This document shows, piece after piece, positions 51,342 through 61,674 of a stretch of 64,000 nt of DNA. Both the position numbers and the translations under genes were made by a program. A model generated the notes under the pieces. It had not been told where the DNA came from. It made no database searches and saw nothing but the letters and a program-made list of their open reading frames with translations. Source of the stretch: Chlorobaculum parvum NCIB 8327. GTDB lineage: Bacteria > Bacteroidota > Chlorobiia > Chlorobiales > Chlorobiaceae. The stretch is taken from positions 2,154,001 to 2,218,000 of the forward strand of contig NC_011027.1 in NCBI RefSeq assembly GCF_000020505.1. The letters run 5' to 3'. Every line of letters begins with the position of its first letter. Position 1 is the stretch's first letter.

Positions 51342-52211
51342 ATGCAGCCGCCCAAAACCCATAACCATATCGAGCTGGCGTTCGAAATCGACAGCGACCT
51401 TTACGAACTCTACATCGCCGTGCTCTCGCAGGAGGGCATCGAATATTTCCTCGAAGAGGACAAAAAGCTGCTCGCCTACCTGCCCGAAAGCGAGTGGAAC
51501 GCTGAAAAGGAAGAGTCCATCAAAACGCTCTTGCGGGAGACCTTCGGCTCCGCGCCGCACTTCACGGCCTCGTTCATGGCCGACCGAAACTGGAACGCCG
51601 AGTGGGAGGCGCACTTGCAGCCGGTGGAAATTTCCAACCGCTTCCTCATCATCCAGCACCAGAAGGAGTACGACGTCAAACCGGACCAGATCGTCATCGC
51701 GATCAACCCGAAGATGTCCTTCGGCACCGGCTACCACGCCACCACGCGCCTGATGCTGCGCCAGATGGAGGAGCTTGACCTGGCCGACAAAAAGATCATG
51801 GACATCGGCACCGGCACCGGCGTGCTGGCCATCGCAGCCCGCAAGCTCGGCAACCGCAACCCGATCCTCGCGTTCGACAACAACGCTTGGGCGGCGGAGA
51901 ACGCCGTCGAGAACGTCGCGGAAAATGACGTGGCCGACATCCAGGTAGAGTTGCTCGACGCCGAAGAGGAGATGGTAGCCAACCTCAAGGAGGGCTACGA
52001 CCTGATTCTGGCCAACATCAACAAAAATGTGCTTGACCGAATCCTGCCGGTCATCCGCCGCCACGCACCAAACGCTCAGGTACTGCTCTCCGGCGTGCTG
52101 GTTTACGACGAGCCGTGGCTCAAAAAGCTGCTCAAGCGCATCGACTACACGAACGTCAAGACGATCTACGAAGACGAGTGGCTGTCAGCATTGATCGAAC
52201 CAAAAAACTGA
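51342..52211 (+). CDS. prmA: Ribosomal protein L11 methyltransferase
   Basis: PrmA trimethylates L11 with SAM. The 289 residues have an N-terminal L11-recognition domain (FEIDSDLYELYIAVLSQEGIEYF) and the catalytic domain with FGTGYHATTRLM. The SAM loop MDIGTGTGVLAIAARKLG and NPPF-like ILANINKNVLDRILP follow. Its length matches the family. Confidence 0.95.
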   Translation: MQPPKTHNHIELAFEIDSDLYELYIAVLSQEGIEYFLEEDKKLLAYLPESEWNAEKEESIKTLLRETFGSAPHFTASFMADRNWNAEWEAHLQPVEISNRFLIIQHQKEYDVKPDQIVIAINPKMSFGTGYHATTRLMLRQMEELDLADKKIMDIGTGTGVLAIAARKLGNRNPILAFDNNAWAAENAVENVAENDVADIQVELLDAEEEMVANLKEGYDLILANINKNVLDRILPVIRRHAPNAQVLLSGVLVYDEPWLKKLLKRIDYTNVKTIYEDEWLSALIEPKN

Positions 52212-52217
52212 TATTCA

Positions 52218-52260
52218 CCTATTCGTCCTATAAGTCCTATCTGACCTATAAGACCTATTC
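52218..52260 (+). repeat. Short CCTATAAG-type direct repeats
   Basis: The run CCTATTCGTCCTATAAGTCC TAT...ACCTATAAGACCTAT contains four imperfect copies of an 8-9 base unit (yCCTATaag). It fills the gap between prmA and the exopolyphosphatase gene. Confidence 0.6.
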
Positions 52261-52268
52261 TTAACACC

Positions 52269-53216
52269 ATGCCCAACGCAACCGAACGCATCGCCTGCAT
52301 CGACGTCGGCACCAACACCGCGCTTCTTCTGATCGCCGACCTCGAACCCGCCACCGGCAAGATCGTGACCGTCGATCACCGCCAGACCATCGTGCGACTT
52401 GGCCAGAAGGTCGATGAGCAGCGGCTGATCCATTCGGAGGCGCTCGACCGGCTGACCGCCTGCATGACGGAGTACCGGAAGCTGTGCGACGAGCTTGGCG
52501 TGCAGCGCATCCTCGCCGTCGGCACCAGCGCTTTGCGCGACGCAGCAAACCGTGACGACATCATCGCGGCGGTGAAAAATGCGACCGGCATCGAAATCAG
52601 CTGCATCAGCGGAGAAAAGGAGGCGGCCCTCACCTTCTTCGGCGCGGTGGCCGGGCTGCCGGAGGTACCGGAGCCTTTCACGGTGATCGATATCGGCGGT
52701 GGCAGCACCGAAATCATCATGGGCACGACAAGCACGGTCGAAGAGGCGATCAGCATGAACATCGGTTCGGTGAGGATGACCGAACGCTTCTGCACCGCGC
52801 AACCCCCGTCGCCGGAGGAGTTCGAGGCGGCGCGGCAGGAGATCGACAACCATCTCGCCGCCACGCTGCCGCCCTTTTTCGCGGGCCGCCAGCAGGTGTT
52901 CGGTGTTGCGGGCACATTGACCACTATAGCGCAGGTGTGCTTGGGAGACAAGCAGTTCGACCCGATGCGGGTGCAGGGCTTCAGACTGGAGTATGATGCG
53001 GTGCACGAGCTGCTCGAACGGCTCCGCGCAATGACGCTCGACGAAATCGTGGCGTTCGGCATTCCGGAGGGACGCGCCGACGTCTTCACAATGGGCGTGC
53101 TGATCCTGCACCAGTTCATGCTGATGCTCGGTGTCGGCAGCCTGACAGTCAGCATCCAGGGACTGCGCTACGGCGTGGCGCAGCAAGAGCTTCAGAAGCT
53201 GCGCGACCGGAGCTGA
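52269..53216 (+). CDS. Ppx/GppA phosphatase (exopolyphosphatase-type)
   Basis: The 315-residue protein has the actin-like fold of the Ppx/GppA family: IACIDVGTNTALLLIADL, AVGTSALRDAANRDDII, GEKEAALTFFGAV, FTVIDIGGGSTEIIMG and GVAGTLTTIAQV. It lacks the long C-terminal HD domain of E. coli Ppx, as in many short members. Substrate could be polyphosphate or pppGpp. It is convergent with the frameshifted methyltransferase. Confidence 0.92.
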   Translation: MPNATERIACIDVGTNTALLLIADLEPATGKIVTVDHRQTIVRLGQKVDEQRLIHSEALDRLTACMTEYRKLCDELGVQRILAVGTSALRDAANRDDIIAAVKNATGIEISCISGEKEAALTFFGAVAGLPEVPEPFTVIDIGGGSTEIIMGTTSTVEEAISMNIGSVRMTERFCTAQPPSPEEFEAARQEIDNHLAATLPPFFAGRQQVFGVAGTLTTIAQVCLGDKQFDPMRVQGFRLEYDAVHELLERLRAMTLDEIVAFGIPEGRADVFTMGVLILHQFMLMLGVGSLTVSIQGLRYGVAQQELQKLRDRS

Positions 53217-53219
53217 AGC

Positions 53220-54418
53220 TCACGGCTTGCGGCACGAAAGCAAGATGAGGCCGCCCAACGCATCCTTCGTGAAAAAGAGATAGCGCTCGCTGCTCTCGCC
53301 GATTTTGTAGCACTTGCGCAGCTCCTCGACAGAGAGCGGAAAATCGCGCCGCTGGATGGCGGCCTTCTTAATCCCCAGCTCGGCAAGCTCCTTCCGGAAA
53401 CTCTTCGGTCTGAACGGGTGGCACTCCTCGATCCGGAAACACCTGCCGGGAAAACGCTCGACCAACCGTTCAGACGTGAGATAATCGACCGTGCGATTGA
53501 GAAATTCGAGCTCCATTTGACGGGCAAGCTCGCCGGTGAGCCGCGCCTTGATGATCGCCGCATCCGGCTCGTAGAGCCACGCGCCGGGGGCTTCCGCAAC
53601 CACGCGATCAGGCGGCTCGTCCCCGGATGACGCGATCTCGAACGTCTCGCTTCCGAGGCACACCGCACGAATTTCCGGTTTGCGGCCCGTCTCATGCTCG
53701 CGATCCAGCAATAGCAACACCTCCTTGCACTCGCCATCAACAGAGACGATGATAACTTCCGATAGAACCGGAAGCGCACGCTCAAGCCCGCTGAACTCCA
53801 GCGCGGGCGAGGCCTTGATGCAAACCCGCCGCGCCTTGCGCAGCATCAGGTCGTGCAGCCGCACCACGTCGGGACTCGACGCCACGAGGCCCGCCGAACG
53901 TCCGCCATGCTCCCGCCGCGCCGGATCGACCAGCAGCCAGTCGAACGAATCGTCGGCGTACCCTGCAAGCAGCTCGCGCTGTCGCCGATGCGCGTCTCGA
54001 CATTGGTGACGCCCATCACGCGCCGGTTCGCCTCCGCCAGCCGCGCCAGCGCCTCGTTCCGCTCGCACGACACGACGTGCTCGAAGCGCCGGGCGAGAAA
54101 CAGCGTGTCGATGCCGAGGCCGCCCGTCAGGTCAATCGCCCGCCGCCCCTGCATGAGTGACGCCTTCCACTCCGCCGCCCGCTCGCCCGAAGCCTGTTCG
54201 AGCGCGAGTTTGGTGTAGAGCAATGGAAACCGCGACAACGACGGCAGCTTCACGGCGGCCTTCTTGCGGCACGCGATCTGCTCGGCCATCGCCCGCACGG
54301 GCAAATCGCTTCGCCCATGAAAGCGCATCGCAAAATCCGCTGGGTCATCGCCCGCGTGAGCATCGATCAGCGCAAGCACTTGCGGGTCGAGCAGGCTGTG
54401 GAGTTCGTCGAGAGTCAT
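53220..54418 (-). pseudogene. SAM-dependent methyltransferase with THUMP-like domain, frameshifted
   Basis: Two overlapping frames together encode one protein of about 399 residues. The first (from ATG 54418) runs through an N-terminal helical region and the SAM motif AIDLTGGLGIDTLFLARRF to TRIGDS. The second continues with RELLAGYADDSFDWLLVDPARR, then KASPALEF and a C-terminal THUMP-like domain (IKKAAIQRRDFPLSVEELRK...YLFFTKDALGG). The break lies at about 53970-53990 (coding GGCGACAGCGCGAGCTG), and adding one base restores a continuous frame. This is a real frameshift or an assembly error. It is convergent with the ppx gene. Confidence 0.8.
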
Positions 54419-54582
54419 GGGGGGAAAATCAGGGGCGGCAAGGGCGATACTTTAAAGCTCATGCGAGATCTTTTTCAAGATCAAATTCCACAAACGTCCG
54501 ACCAGACCAACCGAGAATAGCAAGCCATCGAAATTGTGTTATCTGGTGAAGAGTCGGGTAAATACGGCTACGTAGATTATCG

Positions 54583-55092
54583 TTATAATCTTCTTCTTGC
54601 ATACATAAAACCCCAATCGTCAAAATAAACCAGTACAGCTGTTTCCTGCGGATATGGCTTGACTAGTTTACGTTGTATAGCATCCTCAATAAATTGACAG
54701 GCTTTTTTGTAAAGGCAAGAAGGAGAAGTGGCAATAGATTCTACATCCACATGAATTTTTGTCGCTTTCGTGCCGGATTTATTCACTGGTCCATAAGCGC
54801 TTACATGACCATCTCTTTTCAGAGCTAGCGGCCTGTAATGATCATTTTCGCCTTCGCAGGCCTGCGTAACTTCGATAAACGAAAAAGGTGACTTGTGTTG
54901 TCGGTTGTCTAATATCTCAGCATCATAGTTCTGATTACCGAAAATATGGGTTACTGATACCTCGCTGGAACCCTGATAGTGCCGAAATGCAAACTTAGTC
55001 CAGCGGCAACGCCTCGTCAATGAATTGTTTTGCAAGCCCTTTTCGAAATTGAAGAGCATACCTTTCGTTGTCGTCTCGGCATAACTCTTCAT
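54583..55092 (-). CDS. AT-rich orphan protein of unknown function
   Basis: From ATG 55092 the protein has 169 residues; the frame extends to 55170 but that part overlaps the end of the acyl-CoA synthetase. The sequence is clearly AT-richer than its neighbours, suggesting acquisition. It has a YDAEI...SFIEVT arrangement followed by Lys-rich segments. That could match a PD-(D/E)XK nuclease pattern, but I cannot support this further. The start is 22 bp after the stop of the synthetase, on the same strand. About 160 bp with no gene follow before the methyltransferase. Confidence 0.55.
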   Translation of the reverse strand: MKSYAETTTKGMLFNFEKGLQNNSLTRRCRWTKFAFRHYQGSSEVSVTHIFGNQNYDAEILDNRQHKSPFSFIEVTQACEGENDHYRPLALKRDGHVSAYGPVNKSGTKATKIHVDVESIATSPSCLYKKACQFIEDAIQRKLVKPYPQETAVLVYFDDWGFMYARRRL

Positions 55093-55114
55093 GTCGCCGT
55101 TTGTTCCCTGGCAG

Positions 55115-56794
55115 TCAACATCCTCCTGCATTGTGCCGCTCCACAAGCACCCGGCGGAGCACTTTGCCAACCGGCGACTTCGGCAGGGAATCGCAAAACT
55201 CGATGTGCTTCGGCACTTTGTAAGCCGCCAGCTCCTTACGACACCAGGCTTTCAGCTCGCTATAATCCAGAGAGCTCCCCTCGCACAGCACCACCCATGC
55301 CTTGACAGCTTCGCCCTGATAATCGTCCGGCACACCGGCCACACCGGTTTCGAGCACGTCGGGATGACTGGCAATGACCTCCTCGACTTCACGCGGCCAG
55401 ACCTGAAAACCTCCAGGCTTGATGACATCCTTTTTGCGATCGACAATATAGAGGTAGCCATCGTCGTCGAGATAACCCAGATCGCCTGAAAAAACCCAGC
55501 CATCGCGCAAAACGGCTTCGGTCTCTTCCGGCTCACGCCAGTAAGCGGTCATGCGCTGGGGTGAACGGATGACAATCTCGCCGACCTCGCCGACAGCAAC
55601 CGGCTCCGCGCCTGTTTCGGCATCGACGATGCGCACCTCCACATCCGGAGCCGGCAGGCCAACCGAGCCGTATTTCTTGCGGCCAAGCAGCGGAGAACAG
55701 ACCGGCGAAACCATCGTTTCGGTCAAGCCGTACGCGTCGATGATCGTGGCGCCGGTCAACGCCTCGAAACGGCTCTGGGTTTCGAGATGCAGCGGTGCGG
55801 CCGCCGAGATGATCAGCTTGAGTGAACTGAGGGCTTGCGGGTCACTCTGGAGCAGCGGATGGGCAGCCAGAGCATTGAAAAGCGTCGGCACACCCGGCAA
55901 CACCCCCACCTTGAGCTGCTTGATCGTTGTAATGAGGAGCTCGAAATTCCGAGGATCGGGAATAAGCACCAAAGGGGAGCGCCTGATAAAACCGCTGCTC
56001 ATGATGGCAACTTGCGGGTAAACATGATACAGCGGGAGATTGAGCATGAATGGAACCCGCTGATCGCCAAAAACGGGTCTGAACCAGGCGTTCACCTGCA
56101 TACCGGTGATGACCGGCGCTTCATGCCGTCCGATGGCGCATTTCGGCTTGCCGGTCGTGCCGCCGGAAAAAAGAAAAAGCGCCGGGTCTTTCGGCGACAG
56201 CTCGATTCCGGGCGGCACAGCATCACGATAAGCTTCGATCATAGCCTGCATCTCAAGGTCACCGGGCAGCGGAAGGATGGACTCACCTCCGTTCTTGGCG
56301 ACAAAGGCCTCTCGCGCCGCTTCGGGCAGATAGTCCTGCAAGCCCGTGACGATCAACCGCTTCAACGAAGTTTTCAGCCGGAGATGATTGACCTTTTCAT
56401 AGAACGGGGCAAACACGACAGCGACTTCGGCTTCGCAGTTATCGAGCGTTCGTTCGAGTTCGGGCTCCGTGAAGAGCGGGTTAAGCATTACCGCAATGCC
56501 GCCACATTTCCAGATGCCGAATTCGGCGATAATCATCTGGGGCGAGTTGGGCAGAAGCACCGCCACCCGATCACCCTTACGCACGCCACAGCCAAACAGG
56601 GCAGCGGCAAAGGCATCGCTCTCCTGTTCAAGGCGCCGGTAGGAAATGGTGTTGCCCAGAAAGAGCAGCGCGGGGTCTTCTGGAAACTCCAATGCGCTCT
56701 GACGAAGCAGGTCAGGCAGCGTTACTTGAGGGTAAGGCGCGAGGGAATGTGGGACACCCTCGTCGTAATGGCTGAGCCAGGGAGCTTCAGTCAT
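55115..56794 (-). CDS. AMP-dependent acyl-CoA synthetase
   Basis: The 559-residue enzyme belongs to the ANL superfamily. Motifs are the P-loop ALFLFSGGTTGKPKCAIGRH, IDAYGLTETMVSPVC, GWVFSGDLGYLDDDGYLYIVDRKKDVIKPGGFQVWPREVE and a C-terminal catalytic lysine in LPKSPVGKVLRR. It activates a carboxylate to its CoA thioester. Long-chain acyl substrates are most likely from overall similarity. It lies 101 bp after bioA on the same strand; whether it belongs to the biotin operon or has its own promoter is unclear. Confidence 0.93.
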   Translation of the reverse strand: MTEAPWLSHYDEGVPHSLAPYPQVTLPDLLRQSALEFPEDPALLFLGNTISYRRLEQESDAFAAALFGCGVRKGDRVAVLLPNSPQMIIAEFGIWKCGGIAVMLNPLFTEPELERTLDNCEAEVAVVFAPFYEKVNHLRLKTSLKRLIVTGLQDYLPEAAREAFVAKNGGESILPLPGDLEMQAMIEAYRDAVPPGIELSPKDPALFLFSGGTTGKPKCAIGRHEAPVITGMQVNAWFRPVFGDQRVPFMLNLPLYHVYPQVAIMSSGFIRRSPLVLIPDPRNFELLITTIKQLKVGVLPGVPTLFNALAAHPLLQSDPQALSSLKLIISAAAPLHLETQSRFEALTGATIIDAYGLTETMVSPVCSPLLGRKKYGSVGLPAPDVEVRIVDAETGAEPVAVGEVGEIVIRSPQRMTAYWREPEETEAVLRDGWVFSGDLGYLDDDGYLYIVDRKKDVIKPGGFQVWPREVEEVIASHPDVLETGVAGVPDDYQGEAVKAWVVLCEGSSLDYSELKAWCRKELAAYKVPKHIEFCDSLPKSPVGKVLRRVLVERHNAGGC

Positions 56795-56895
56795 AATAAA
56801 TCAGCTGTGGGTTATCGCAGGATTGGATTCGTTACGGCTGGACAAAATGACCCGATAATATATACGGTCAATTTTCCCTCAAATATAGAGAGATT

Positions 56896-58170
56896 TTATC
56901 CATATTCCTCGACAAGAACCTCACAAACCGCTGAAGTGAGACGAACCAGCTCGGCCTCGCTGATGATAAACGGCGGCATGAGATAGACCAACCTGCCAAA
57001 GGGCCTGACCCAAACGCCATACTCGACGAAGCGCTTCTGGATGCTCGCCATATCGACCGGGTGGTAGAGTTCGACCACGCCGATTGCACCGAGCACCCGG
57101 ACATCACGCACGGCACTGAGCTTCACGCATGGGGCGAGCCCTTCGGCGAGCTGGCGCTCGATGCGCTGGACGGTGGCCCGCCAGTCGCCGGAGAGCAGCA
57201 GGCGGAGACTCGCCACGGCGACCGCGCAGGCGAGCGGGTTGGCCATGAAGGTGGGACCGTGCATGAAGAGTCCGGGATCGCCGCCGGAGATGGTGTCAGC
57301 GACGTGGCCGGTGGCGATCGTGGCGGCGAGGGTCATGTAGCCACCGGTAAGCGCCTTGCCAAGGCAGACGATATCGGGGGTAACGCCCGCGCGCTCCATC
57401 GCGAAGAGCTTGCCCGTGCGCCCGAAGCCGGTAGCGATTTCGTCGAAGATGAGCAGCACGCCGTGCTCCGTGCACAGCTCGCGCAGCCGTTGCAGATAGA
57501 CCGGCGAGTAGAAGCGCATTCCGCCCGCGCCCTGCACGATGGGTTCGATAATCACCGCCGCGATGGTGTCCGCATGATCTTCGAGCGCCTGCCGCATCTC
57601 TTCAATCGCCTCTTCGCGCCACGGCTCGCCGAAACCGCACGACGGCGACTCGACGAAGAGCTGCTCCGGTACCGCGCCGCTGAAAAGGCTGTGCATTCCC
57701 GTCACCGGATCGCAGACCGACATCGCCATGAAGGTATCGCCATGGTATCCGGAGCGCACCGTCAGCAACCGCTTTTTGTCCGGCTTGCCAGCCGCCCGCC
57801 AGTATTGCAGCGCCATCTTGATCGCTACTTCGACCGACACCGAGCCGGAGTCGCAGAAAAAGACACTGTCGAGCGGATCGGGCAACAGGCTGATCAGAAT
57901 TTTGCCCAGCTCGATGGCCGGTTCGTGCGTCAGGCCACCGAACATCACGTGGCTCATGCGCTCGAGCTGCTCCGTTGCAGCGCGGTTCAGCACTGGATGG
58001 TTGTAGCCATGAATCGCCGCCCACCACGACGACATGCCGTCGATCAGTTGACGCCCATCTTCAAGTTCGATCATCACGCCGCTGGCGCTTTTGACCGGAT
58101 AGACCGGCAAGGGATCGGCCATCGAGGTGTAAGGGTGCCAGAGGTGGTGGCGGTCGAAATCCATATCCAT
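56896..58170 (-). CDS. bioA: Adenosylmethionine-8-amino-7-oxononanoate aminotransferase
   Basis: BioA makes 7,8-diaminopelargonate from KAPA and SAM. The 424 residues carry [76 protein letters not shown] and the PLP lysine in [13 protein letters not shown]. It is the last gene of the biotin cluster and is separated from bioD by a repeat element (58203-58268). Confidence 0.97.
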   Translation of the reverse strand: MDMDFDRHHLWHPYTSMADPLPVYPVKSASGVMIELEDGRQLIDGMSSWWAAIHGYNHPVLNRAATEQLERMSHVMFGGLTHEPAIELGKILISLLPDPLDSVFFCDSGSVSVEVAIKMALQYWRAAGKPDKKRLLTVRSGYHGDTFMAMSVCDPVTGMHSLFSGAVPEQLFVESPSCGFGEPWREEAIEEMRQALEDHADTIAAVIIEPIVQGAGGMRFYSPVYLQRLRELCTEHGVLLIFDEIATGFGRTGKLFAMERAGVTPDIVCLGKALTGGYMTLAATIATGHVADTISGGDPGLFMHGPTFMANPLACAVAVASLRLLLSGDWRATVQRIERQLAEGLAPCVKLSAVRDVRVLGAIGVVELYHPVDMASIQKRFVEYGVWVRPFGRLVYLMPPFIISEAELVRLTSAVCEVLVEEYG

Positions 58171-58202
58171 GATTACTACTTCGGCAATTAAAACGCTTGA
58201 TA

Positions 58203-58268
58203 ATTGCCCAGGACTTTAGTCCGGGGTGTATGCATAACAAAAAATATATCAGGGCTTTAGCCCAATTT
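58203..58268. repeat. Dispersed double-hairpin repeat, copy C
   Basis: CCCAGGACTTTAGTCCGGGG (58207-58226; one base off the perfect palindrome), an AT-rich spacer and GGGCTTTAGCCC (58252-58263). It lies inside the biotin cluster between bioD and bioA. Confidence 0.85.
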
Positions 58269-58308
58269 CTTTCTCCGCCGTCATTTGCGAGGCATTGTAT
58301 CCAAAGCA

Positions 58309-59004
58309 CTAATCGTTCTGCGGATTGATGATGCGGACGAGCGCCTCTGGATCGGACAAGCGACCCTCCGCGTCGAGATCGACGAGCGGAGCGTTGCCGA
58401 AGCCGTAGCGTTTCAAGGCGGCGGCAATTACCTTGCGCGTGTCGCTGGCGATGAGTTCGTCGGCCTCGAAGAAGCGGTTGTACACCACACCTCGCACCTC
58501 GATGCCTCGCGACGCACACGCTTCGAGCGAGAGCAGCGTGTGGTTGATGCTGCCGAGCCGCGAGGAGCTGACCAGAACGAGGCCGTATCCTGCGTCGCGC
58601 ACATAATCGGCGAAGAGCAGCTCCGGCGTGAGCGGCACGAGCAGCCCGCCGACCCCTTCGAGCAACACGAGGTCGTAGCGCAACTGCAACCGGAAGGTGC
58701 GACGCCGAATTTCCATGAAATCGATCTCGCTTCCTTCAAGCGCGGCTGCCAGGTGCGGCGAGGCCGGAAAGCGGAAGACGTAAGGACAGGTGCTGCCATC
58801 GAGGTCGACCTCCTGCAGGTCGCTCCCCATGATGCGACGATGCTCGACAATGTCCTCCGAAATGCCCTCACACCCGGTCTGCACGATCTTTTGGGTGATC
58901 ACTTGCAGACCCTTTTCAGCGAAGTAGCGCGCCAGCTGGCCGGTAGCAGCAGTTTTGCCGATTCCGGTGTCAATGCCGCCCACAGCAATGACCACACCTC
59001 TCAT
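58309..59004 (-). CDS. bioD: ATP-dependent dethiobiotin synthetase
   Basis: The 231 residues start at 59004 in an ATGA overlap with bioC. BioD closes the ureido ring of DAPA with CO2 and ATP. It has the P-loop GGIDTGIGKTAATG, QKIVQTGCEG, YDLVLLEGVGGLLVPL and VSSSRLGSINHTLLSLEA. Confidence 0.95.
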   Translation of the reverse strand: MRGVVIAVGGIDTGIGKTAATGQLARYFAEKGLQVITQKIVQTGCEGISEDIVEHRRIMGSDLQEVDLDGSTCPYVFRFPASPHLAAALEGSEIDFMEIRRRTFRLQLRYDLVLLEGVGGLLVPLTPELLFADYVRDAGYGLVLVSSSRLGSINHTLLSLEACASRGIEVRGVVYNRFFEADELIASDTRKVIAAALKRYGFGNAPLVDLDAEGRLSDPEALVRIINPQND

Positions 59005-59786
59005 GACTCCCGCCTCCGGAAGCAGCACCAGACCGGATGCCAGGTAAGCACGACGCCACGTCCGGTGGAGTACGACGCTCGGTAGCGTTGCAGGAACTCG
59101 CGGTGTTGCGTGCGCGTCCAGGTGCGCCGGGCAACGCCGTTCACGCCGGTTTCGCGGATGTGGCGCAGGACGGCTTCGGGCGATTCGAACTCTTGCCGGC
59201 GCAGTTCGTCGTGGATTTCGACCACCTCGAACGCCTCGCCCGCCAGAGCCGCGAGTTCGTCAAGACTCCGGTAGCCAAGGGCCGTCTCGCCGAGCGCGGC
59301 GATTTCGCGCATGTTCTCCGTGCCGAAGGTGCTGAACGCCACGATGCCACCCGGCCTGACCGATGAAGCGAGCCGTTCGAACAGGCGTGCCGGGTCGTGA
59401 AGCCACTGCACGGTGGCGTTCGAGACGAGCAGATCGAGATTGCCGGGCAGCGGATCGAGCTGCTCGATGTCGCCCGGCAGAAACTCCGTCCGTCCGATTT
59501 GACAACCCGAAACAGCTTGTTCGACAAAGCTGCGGCTTTCGGCAACCAGATCATTGGCGAAAAATTCGTCCGCCGAGCAGCGTTCGAAGAGCCGAGAGGT
59601 GAGCATCCCCGCCCCGGCCCCGAACTCCAACACCCGGCCGATGTGATCCGGCAGGCCTCTGGCACGTTCAACCATATCAAGCAAACACCCGGCCATGTAC
59701 GCCTGCACCTCCGCATTCCGCTCGTAGGAGGGCAACGCTCGCCGGAAACGGCGACCAACGAGCTGCTTGTCAACCCGTCCACTCAT
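59001..59786 (-). CDS. bioC: Malonyl-ACP O-methyltransferase
   Basis: BioC methylates malonyl-ACP with SAM to start pimelate synthesis. The start at 59786 overlaps the bioG stop and gives 261 residues; the longer frame to 59876 is an extension over bioG. Motifs are FRRALPSYERNAEVQ, VLEFGAGAGMLTSRL, LLVSNATVQWLHDPARLFERL and RPGGIVAFSTFG. The order and overlap in the operon support the assignment. Confidence 0.94.
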   Translation of the reverse strand: MSGRVDKQLVGRRFRRALPSYERNAEVQAYMAGCLLDMVERARGLPDHIGRVLEFGAGAGMLTSRLFERCSADEFFANDLVAESRSFVEQAVSGCQIGRTEFLPGDIEQLDPLPGNLDLLVSNATVQWLHDPARLFERLASSVRPGGIVAFSTFGTENMREIAALGETALGYRSLDELAALAGEAFEVVEIHDELRRQEFESPEAVLRHIRETGVNGVARRTWTRTQHREFLQRYRASYSTGRGVVLTWHPVWCCFRRRES

Positions 59787-60463
59787 GCCAACAGCTCCGT
59801 CAAAACTTCGGGGTAATGAAAGGGGAAGTGAGGCATCGCCGGATAGTCGACGACCTGCACCCCGGCCTCCCGCCATGCACGAAGCTGGTTTTCAGCACGA
59901 AAAATCTGATCGCGGCCGCCAACAATCGCCTTCGAATAATTCCATGTGGGAACGGAGTGCCGCTGCCCGGAGGAGAGCGAATCGGCAATCGCCTGCAACT
60001 CGCCCTTCTGCTCGGCTGAGCTACGTTCCGAGCGGACGTTCTCGACGACATCTTGCGGAACGCCGGTCATCATCCGGCGCTCGAAGCGCTGGCGGTTGGC
60101 ATCGTTCCACCCTTCGAGCGTCCCCATGAACACTTCCGGCGAAATGCCCCTCTCCGCATCGCGCGGCCACGGCGTGCCGTTCAGCGCCACGGCGCGATCA
60201 ACCTTTTCGAGACCTGCACGAGCCGCCGCCCAGACCCCCATCGACCAGGCCAGCAGCTCGACCGAATCCACTCCGGCCACCGCCTCGCCAAGCCAGTCGG
60301 GAAGCGTGAGGTCGCGATAGTCGTACACCACGGCGATGTCCCGCCCGTCGAATGCGGCCGAGGCCGAAACAACCCAGTCGGCCACGCGCCGATCCATGCC
60401 CCAGCCGTTAAAGAAAAGCAGCAACTTCCGGCTCCCCCGACGGATAATCCACTCCGCCTTCAT
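59783..60463 (-). CDS. bioG: Pimeloyl-ACP methyl ester esterase, BioG type
   Basis: The 226-residue alpha/beta hydrolase carries LLLFFNGWGMD and the nucleophile region LLAWSMGVWAA, with the likely histidine in MPHFPFHYP. It belongs to the DUF452/BioG family that releases pimeloyl-ACP after BioC has started the chain; BioG replaces BioH. It has four-base overlaps with bioF (60460-60463) and bioC. Confidence 0.93.
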   Translation of the reverse strand: MKAEWIIRRGSRKLLLFFNGWGMDRRVADWVVSASAAFDGRDIAVVYDYRDLTLPDWLGEAVAGVDSVELLAWSMGVWAAARAGLEKVDRAVALNGTPWPRDAERGISPEVFMGTLEGWNDANRQRFERRMMTGVPQDVVENVRSERSSAEQKGELQAIADSLSSGQRHSVPTWNYSKAIVGGRDQIFRAENQLRAWREAGVQVVDYPAMPHFPFHYPEVLTELLA

Positions 60464-61674
60464 GATCGCAACGATTGCATGGTTGAAGCCAGTGCATCAA
60501 TCTGCTCGACAGCGAGGTCGGCGCGCAGGGAGAGGCGCAGGCGGGCGCTGTTTTCAGGCACCGTCGGCGGACGCACCGGCAGCGCGTGGTAGCCCGCCTC
60601 GCGCAAAGCCGCGGCCATCGCCACTGCCGCGCGGTCTTCGCCGAGCACCACCGGCACGATGTGGCTCTCACCGGGCGTCTCGAACCCGGCATCGCCGAGC
60701 GTCTCGCGCAGGCGCGCGGCCAAGCCGAGCAGGTGCTCACGCTCACGACGCATCTCAAGCTGACGGGTGAAGGTCGCGAGACTCCACGAAAGCATCATCG
60801 GCGGCAGGGCGGTGGTGAAGATGAGCGTGCGCATCGTGTTGACGAGATACTCGCGGAACAGCCCGCTCATGACAGCATACGCGCCGGTCGAGGCAAGCGC
60901 CTTGCCGAAAGTGCCGATGAGAATATCAATATTCTCAAGCACTCCGAGCGCTTCGCAGAGACCAAGCCCGCGCTGGCCATAGACGCCGACGCCATGTGCT
61001 TCATCGACAATCAACATCGCGCCGTAGCGCTTTTTGAGATCAACCAGGCGCCGCAGGTCAGCAAGGTCGCCATCCATGCTGAAAACCGACTCGGTGACGA
61101 TGAACACCTGGCGGTACTTTCCGGCAGCGGAAGCGAGCAGCTCTTCGAGATGATCGTAGTCGGCGTGGCGGTAGCGGCGATACTCGGCTTCGGCAATGCG
61201 GAGGCCGTCGATGATGCTTGCGTGGTTGAGGCGGTCGGAGAGGATCAGGTCGTGCCGGGTGCTCAGCGAGGGCAGGATCCCGGTGTTGGCATGGTAGCCG
61301 CTGTTGAACACCAGCGCGGCTTCACTGCCGTAGGCTTTGGCTATGGCTGACTCAAGCTCGCCGCCGACCGGGAAATTGCCCGTCAGCAACCGCGACGAGG
61401 AGCTGGTCATGGCGAACCGCCCATCTGCACCGCCGCATTCAACCTGCGCCATCCACGAAGCGAGAAGTTTAGGCTCCGAACCGAGACCGAGATAGTCGTT
61501 GGAGGAGAGGTTCAGCAGCTCGCGCCCGCCAACCGTGATGTACGGCCCGCGCCTTGCTCCGGTTTCGGGCAGGGTGCGGTACCGTTGCTTCGCCCGAAGC
61601 CTTTCCTGCTCCCGTGCGATGTGCTCTTCGATGGGCATCGTCGGTCGGGGGCTCTGCATCTCCATCCCGCTCAT
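60460..61674 (-). CDS. bioF: 8-amino-7-oxononanoate synthase
   Basis: BioF condenses pimeloyl-ACP with alanine. The 404 residues contain [50 protein letters not shown] and the PLP lysine in [14 protein letters not shown]. Its start overlaps the bioB stop by 4 bp (ATGA). Confidence 0.97.
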   Translation of the reverse strand: MSGMEMQSPRPTMPIEEHIAREQERLRAKQRYRTLPETGARRGPYITVGGRELLNLSSNDYLGLGSEPKLLASWMAQVECGGADGRFAMTSSSSRLLTGNFPVGGELESAIAKAYGSEAALVFNSGYHANTGILPSLSTRHDLILSDRLNHASIIDGLRIAEAEYRRYRHADYDHLEELLASAAGKYRQVFIVTESVFSMDGDLADLRRLVDLKKRYGAMLIVDEAHGVGVYGQRGLGLCEALGVLENIDILIGTFGKALASTGAYAVMSGLFREYLVNTMRTLIFTTALPPMMLSWSLATFTRQLEMRREREHLLGLAARLRETLGDAGFETPGESHIVPVVLGEDRAAVAMAAALREAGYHALPVRPPTVPENSARLRLSLRADLAVEQIDALASTMQSLRS

